From the NCBI RefSeq assembly GCF_016786325.1, contig NZ_JADWYU010000219.1:1-51919 (forward strand): a DNA stretch of 51,919 nucleotides. Reading direction: 5' to 3'. How positions within the stretch are numbered: position 1 is the stretch's first letter; each line of letters starts with the position of its first letter. Under the pieces are notes generated by a model. The model ran no database searches, was not told the DNA's origin, and saw only the letters and a program-made list of their open reading frames with translations. Both the position numbers and the translations under genes were made by a program. The stretch is from Frankia nepalensis (GTDB lineage: Bacteria; Actinomycetota; Actinomycetes; Frankiales; Frankiaceae). Positions 49,355-51,919 of this stretch are shown piece by piece.

Positions 49355-50427
49355 GCGCCGTCGCGTTCGAACTGCCGGCCGACCTGTCAGCCTCGGCGCC
49401 GCCGGAGCGCCGCGATGGCGTACGCCTGCTCGTGGCGCGCCCGGACGGCGTCCGGCACGCCCGGTTCACCGACCTCGGCAAGCACCTGGCGCCCGGCGAC
49501 CTGGTGGTCGTCAACACCTCCGGCGCGCTCCCGGCGGCCGTGGACGGCACGCGTGCCGATGGGAGCCTCCCCGCCGACGGGCCTGGCGGGTCCGACGGGC
49601 CCGGCGGCGACGACGGCGACCCGGCGGTGGTCGTCCACTTCGCGACCGCCCTCGACGACGGCGACTGGGTCGTGGAGGTCCGGGCCGCGGGCGCGACCGC
49701 CACGGGCCCCGTCGCCAACCTGCGGCCGGGCGAACGGATCTGGCTGCCGCATGGCGTCCGGCTGACGGTCCGCGAGCCGTTTCCCGCCGGGCAGCGCCGG
49801 CTGTGGCGGGCGAGCGTGCCGGTCGACGGCGGGGTCGTGCCGTATCTGTGGCACGTGGGAAGGCCGATCCGCTACGCGTACGTGCCCGAGTCACAGCCGA
49901 TCGAGGCGTACCGCACCGTGTTCGGCCGCGACCCCGGCAGCGCGGAGATGCCCAGCGCCGGGCGGCCGTTCTCCACGGACCTGGTGACCGACCTGGTCAC
50001 GCGCGGCGTCCTCGTCGCGCCGGTTCTGCTGCACACCGGCGTCTCGTCGCAGGAGCCGGGCGAGCCGCCGCAGGCGGAACGCTTCCACGTGGGCGCCGCC
50101 ACCGCGCGGCTGGTGAACGCGACCCGCCGCTGGGGCGGCCGGGTGGTCGCGGTCGGCACGACCGTCACCCGCGCCCTGGAGTCGGCCGCCGGCCCGGACG
50201 GGACGGTGTGGCCCGTCTCGGGCTGGACCGACCTCGTCCTCGGCCCGGACCGCCCCGCCCGCGTCGTCACCGGGCTCATCACCGGTTGGCATGCCCCCGG
50301 CGCCTCCCACCTCGACCTTCTCGAGGCCGTCGCCGGCCAGGACCTCGTCGCCACCGCCTACCGCGAGGCCGTGCGCGAGCGCTACCTCTGGCACGAGTTC
50401 GGCGACAGCTGCCTCCTGCTGCCCTGA
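49351..50427 (+). CDS. QueA-like S-adenosylmethionine:tRNA ribosyltransferase-isomerase family protein
   Basis: 358 residues of the QueA fold. The N-terminal part has LAPGDLVVVNTSGALPAA, matching the QueA LRPGDLLVFNDTRV region. WLPHGVRLTV, DLVTRGVLVAPVLLHTG and SGWTDLVLGPD follow in the family's order, then ATAYREAVRERYLWHEFGDSCLLL at the end, matching the QueA C-terminus. The canonical NDTRVIPAR is altered to NTSGALPAA, and the order of inserted Gly/Asp-rich sequence near 70-85 is unusual. No other queuosine genes are in the window and actinobacteria generally lack the pathway, so it may have a different acceptor. It is coupled to the preceding SDR. Confidence 0.85.
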   Translation: MSAVAFELPADLSASAPPERRDGVRLLVARPDGVRHARFTDLGKHLAPGDLVVVNTSGALPAAVDGTRADGSLPADGPGGSDGPGGDDGDPAVVVHFATALDDGDWVVEVRAAGATATGPVANLRPGERIWLPHGVRLTVREPFPAGQRRLWRASVPVDGGVVPYLWHVGRPIRYAYVPESQPIEAYRTVFGRDPGSAEMPSAGRPFSTDLVTDLVTRGVLVAPVLLHTGVSSQEPGEPPQAERFHVGAATARLVNATRRWGGRVVAVGTTVTRALESAAGPDGTVWPVSGWTDLVLGPDRPARVVTGLITGWHAPGASHLDLLEAVAGQDLVATAYREAVRERYLWHEFGDSCLLLP

Positions 50428-50458
50428 GACTCCGCGGCTCACGCGACGGGCATCCCGA

Positions 50459-50477
50459 TAGTGGACCCAGTCCACTA
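50459..50477. promoter_or_regulatory. MarR-type operator palindrome
   Basis: TAGTGGAC and GTCCACTA form a perfect 8-base inverted repeat around CCA, ending 17 bases before the ATG of the MarR-GNAT gene. TAGCCT at about 50482 could be the -10. A further AGTCCA half-site lies just before the ATG. Position and symmetry fit autoregulation by the MarR domain. Confidence 0.75.
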
Positions 50478-50494
50478 TTTGTTAGCCTCAGTCC

Positions 50495-51448
50495 ATGACG
50501 ACGATCACCGAACCCGGTGCCGACCGGCCCGGTGGCGCGGCCGAGCGCGTCGCCGCGTTACGCCGGTTCGACCGCTTCTACACGGACGCCGTGGGTGTGC
50601 TGCGCGGCGGGCTGCTCGACACCCCGTACAACCTGACCGAGGCGCGCGTCCTCTACGAGCTGGCCCAGCGCGACGGCGGCTCGGCCGCCGAGCTGCGCCG
50701 CGAGCTGGACGTGGACGCCAGCTACCTCAGCCGCATCCTGCGCCGGTTCGCCGCCGACGGCCTCACCGAGACGGCACCCTCGGCGCGGGACGGCCGACGT
50801 CGCGACATCCGGCTGAGCGCGCGCGGCCGGGCGGCGTTCGCCGAGCTGGACCGGCGTTCCGAACAGCGCGCCCATGGTTTCCTGGACGCGCTCGGCGAGG
50901 CCGACCAGCTTCGCCTGCTGGGCGCCATGCGGACCGTCCAGGACGTCCTGGGCGGCCGCCGCCGGACCGACCTCGTCGTGATCCGGGCACCGCGCCCCGG
51001 CGACCTGGGCTGGGTGATCCGCGCCAACGCCGAGATCTACGCCGAGGAGTTCGGCTGGGACGCCAGCTACGAGGCGCTCGTCGCCAGAATCGTGAGCGAC
51101 TACGCCGCCGGGGCCGACCCCCGGCGCGAGGCCGCCTGGATCGCCGAGCTCGACGGCGAGCCGGCCGGCTGTGTCTTCTGCGTCCGGCACGCCGAGGACA
51201 CCGCCCAGCTACGCCTTCTCCTGGTGGACCCGGCCGCCCGCGGCCTCGGCATCGGCGCGCGCCTGGTCGACGAATGCCTCCGCTTCGCCCGCCAGGCCGG
51301 CTACCGCCGGATGCGCCTGTGGACGAACAGCGTCCTCACCGACGCCCGTCGCCTCTACGAACGCGCCGGATTCACCCTCACCGCCTCGGAACCCCACCGG
51401 TCCTTCGGCCACGACCTCGTCGGCCAGATCTGGGAGATCACGCTCTGA
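50495..51448 (+). CDS. MarR-GNAT fusion: winged-helix regulator with acetyltransferase domain
   Basis: 317 residues. The N-terminal MarR winged helix (about 15-150) contains NLTEARVLYELAQRDG, then ELRRELDVDASYLSRILRRF as recognition region and DGRRRDIRLSARG as wing. The C-terminal GNAT domain (about 160-317) has the acetyl-CoA loop VDPAARGLGIGARLVDECL and the closing TNSVLTDARRLYERAGF. Such fusions are known, the MarR part sensing a molecule that the GNAT part may acetylate. A perfect palindrome lies just upstream and hairpins just downstream. The acetylated substrate is unknown. Confidence 0.93.
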   Translation: MTTITEPGADRPGGAAERVAALRRFDRFYTDAVGVLRGGLLDTPYNLTEARVLYELAQRDGGSAAELRRELDVDASYLSRILRRFAADGLTETAPSARDGRRRDIRLSARGRAAFAELDRRSEQRAHGFLDALGEADQLRLLGAMRTVQDVLGGRRRTDLVVIRAPRPGDLGWVIRANAEIYAEEFGWDASYEALVARIVSDYAAGADPRREAAWIAELDGEPAGCVFCVRHAEDTAQLRLLLVDPAARGLGIGARLVDECLRFARQAGYRRMRLWTNSVLTDARRLYERAGFTLTASEPHRSFGHDLVGQIWEITL

Positions 51449-51449
51449 G

Positions 51450-51475
51450 CCGGCGCGCGGCCGGCCGCGCGCCGG
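51450..51475 (+). terminator. perfect 26-bp palindrome directly after the MarR-GNAT stop
   Basis: Thirteen-base arms (51450-51462 and 51463-51475) are fully complementary; the stem starts two bases after the TGA. It has almost no loop and no T-run. A second perfect hairpin follows at 51498-51517 (nine-base arms, two-base spacer). Together they are probably the terminator for this gene and perhaps for the convergent amidohydrolase gene. Confidence 0.7.
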
Positions 51476-51598
51476 ATCCGGCCGGCGCCTCCGGACAGCC
51501 GGCGGCTGGCCGCCGGCCCGTTGGGCACCCGCGGCCTTGACCGGCGCGCCGACACCGCGATCCGGACCGTGGGACGGCACCGGTCCGGACAGCGGCTA

Positions 51599-51625
51599 TA
51601 GCGGTTGTCGCGGTTGTCGCGGTTC
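51599..51625. repeat. short GCGGTTGTC direct repeats
   Basis: GCGGTTGTC occurs twice in tandem, followed by a partial third copy GCGGTTCAG. It lies between the MarR-GNAT terminator hairpins and the end of the amidohydrolase gene. Confidence 0.4.
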
Positions 51626-51655
51626 AGGAAAGGCGACCAGGCGCCGTCGACCGGA

Positions 51656-51919
51656 TCAGATCCGGTAGAGCTTCGCCGCGTTCTCGCCCATGACCTTGCG
51701 CTGGGTCTCGGGACGCAGGGTGGAGATCTTCTCGCTCACCATCCCGATGGGGTCCGGGTGCAGGCTGGTCGGGTGCGGGAAGTCCGTCTCGAACATGATG
51801 TTGTCCTCGCCGACCTGGTCGACGAGGTGCTGCAGGTGCCCACGGCCGGTCTCGAACCAGAAGGTCGCGTACCAGTTGTCGCGGAAGTACTCCGAGGGGA
51901 GCTTCTGGAGCTTCTTGGC
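51656..51919 (-). CDS. amidohydrolase-family (COG2159-type) protein, C-terminal fragment
   Basis: The last 87 codons of a gene that runs off the right edge, with its TGA at 51656-51658. The translation includes SEYFRDNWYATFWFE, then GEDNIMFETDFPHP and finally MGENAAKLYRI. The ETDFPHP metal-site Asp and the closing GENAAKLY are signatures of the TIM-barrel amidohydrolases related to aminocarboxymuconate-semialdehyde decarboxylase. These metal-dependent enzymes act on carboxylated aromatic or related substrates and are abundant in Frankia-like and mycobacterial genomes. It is convergent to the MarR-GNAT gene. The start is outside the window. Confidence 0.85.
   Translation of the reverse strand, partial: AKKLQKLPSEYFRDNWYATFWFETGRGHLQHLVDQVGEDNIMFETDFPHPTSLHPDPIGMVSEKISTLRPETQRKVMGENAAKLYRI

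Overview
The window reads as about 52 kb of chromosome from a very GC-rich actinomycete. Third codon positions are almost all G or C, GTG and TTG starts are common, start/stop overlaps (GTGA, ATGA, TGATG) are frequent, and the families present (Rv1747-like FHA-ABC transporter, Hanks kinase, SpoIIE phosphatase, LAL/LuxR regulators, acyl-CoA metabolism) are actinobacterial. The lipid and CoA enzymes together with large signalling proteins resemble Frankia and its relatives; that placement is inference only.

Region by region. 0-8.5 kb is ordinary accessory metabolism: a branched-chain-amino-acid-type ABC binding lipoprotein divergent from a TetR regulator, a short-chain dehydrogenase, a proline-rich membrane protein, a hybrid histidine kinase, a beta-hydroxyacid-dehydrogenase-like enzyme and an enoyl-CoA hydratase. 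8.7-27.9 kb is a dense signalling block. It holds a double-FHA ABC exporter, an 1830-residue protein with two separate STAND NTPase modules and two RNA-polymerase-alpha-CTD-like modules, a PAS-PAS-GAF-PP2C phosphatase with gluconokinase, and a tightly coupled set: PIN/NYN nuclease-zinc ribbon-FHA, a Ser/Thr kinase with two seven-bladed WD40 propellers, and a large ATPase-LuxR regulator.

27.9-37.7 kb centres on a complete, translationally coupled glutathione operon (glutamate-cysteine ligase, glutathione synthase, MAPEG membrane protein, MFS transporter), divergent from a second LAL regulator. A decayed copy of the operon's promoter and the first codons of its first gene lies 5.8 kb upstream, with a lipoprotein, a membrane protein and a VOC protein in between. 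This is unexpected because actinomycetes normally use mycothiol. 37.8-41.7 kb is a single-chain PurL (FGAR amidotransferase) with tandem repeats in its leader. 42.0-43.3 kb is an excisionase-like/PIN toxin-antitoxin pair beside possible insertion-sequence end repeats.

43.3-51.9 kb carries an acyl-CoA synthetase, a c-di-AMP (ydaO-type) riboswitch candidate in front of a TTG-started secreted lytic-transglycosylase-like protein with a strong hairpin terminator, a DUF1353 membrane protein, a MHYT sensor, an SDR-QueA-like pair, a MarR-GNAT fusion with a perfect operator palindrome, and the C-terminal end of an amidohydrolase.

The strongest candidates for an undescribed system are the kinase/FHA-nuclease/LAL set at 20.3-27.9 kb and the alpha-CTD-bearing double-STAND protein at 11.5-17.0 kb. 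No complete RNA gene, CRISPR array or intact transposase was seen.
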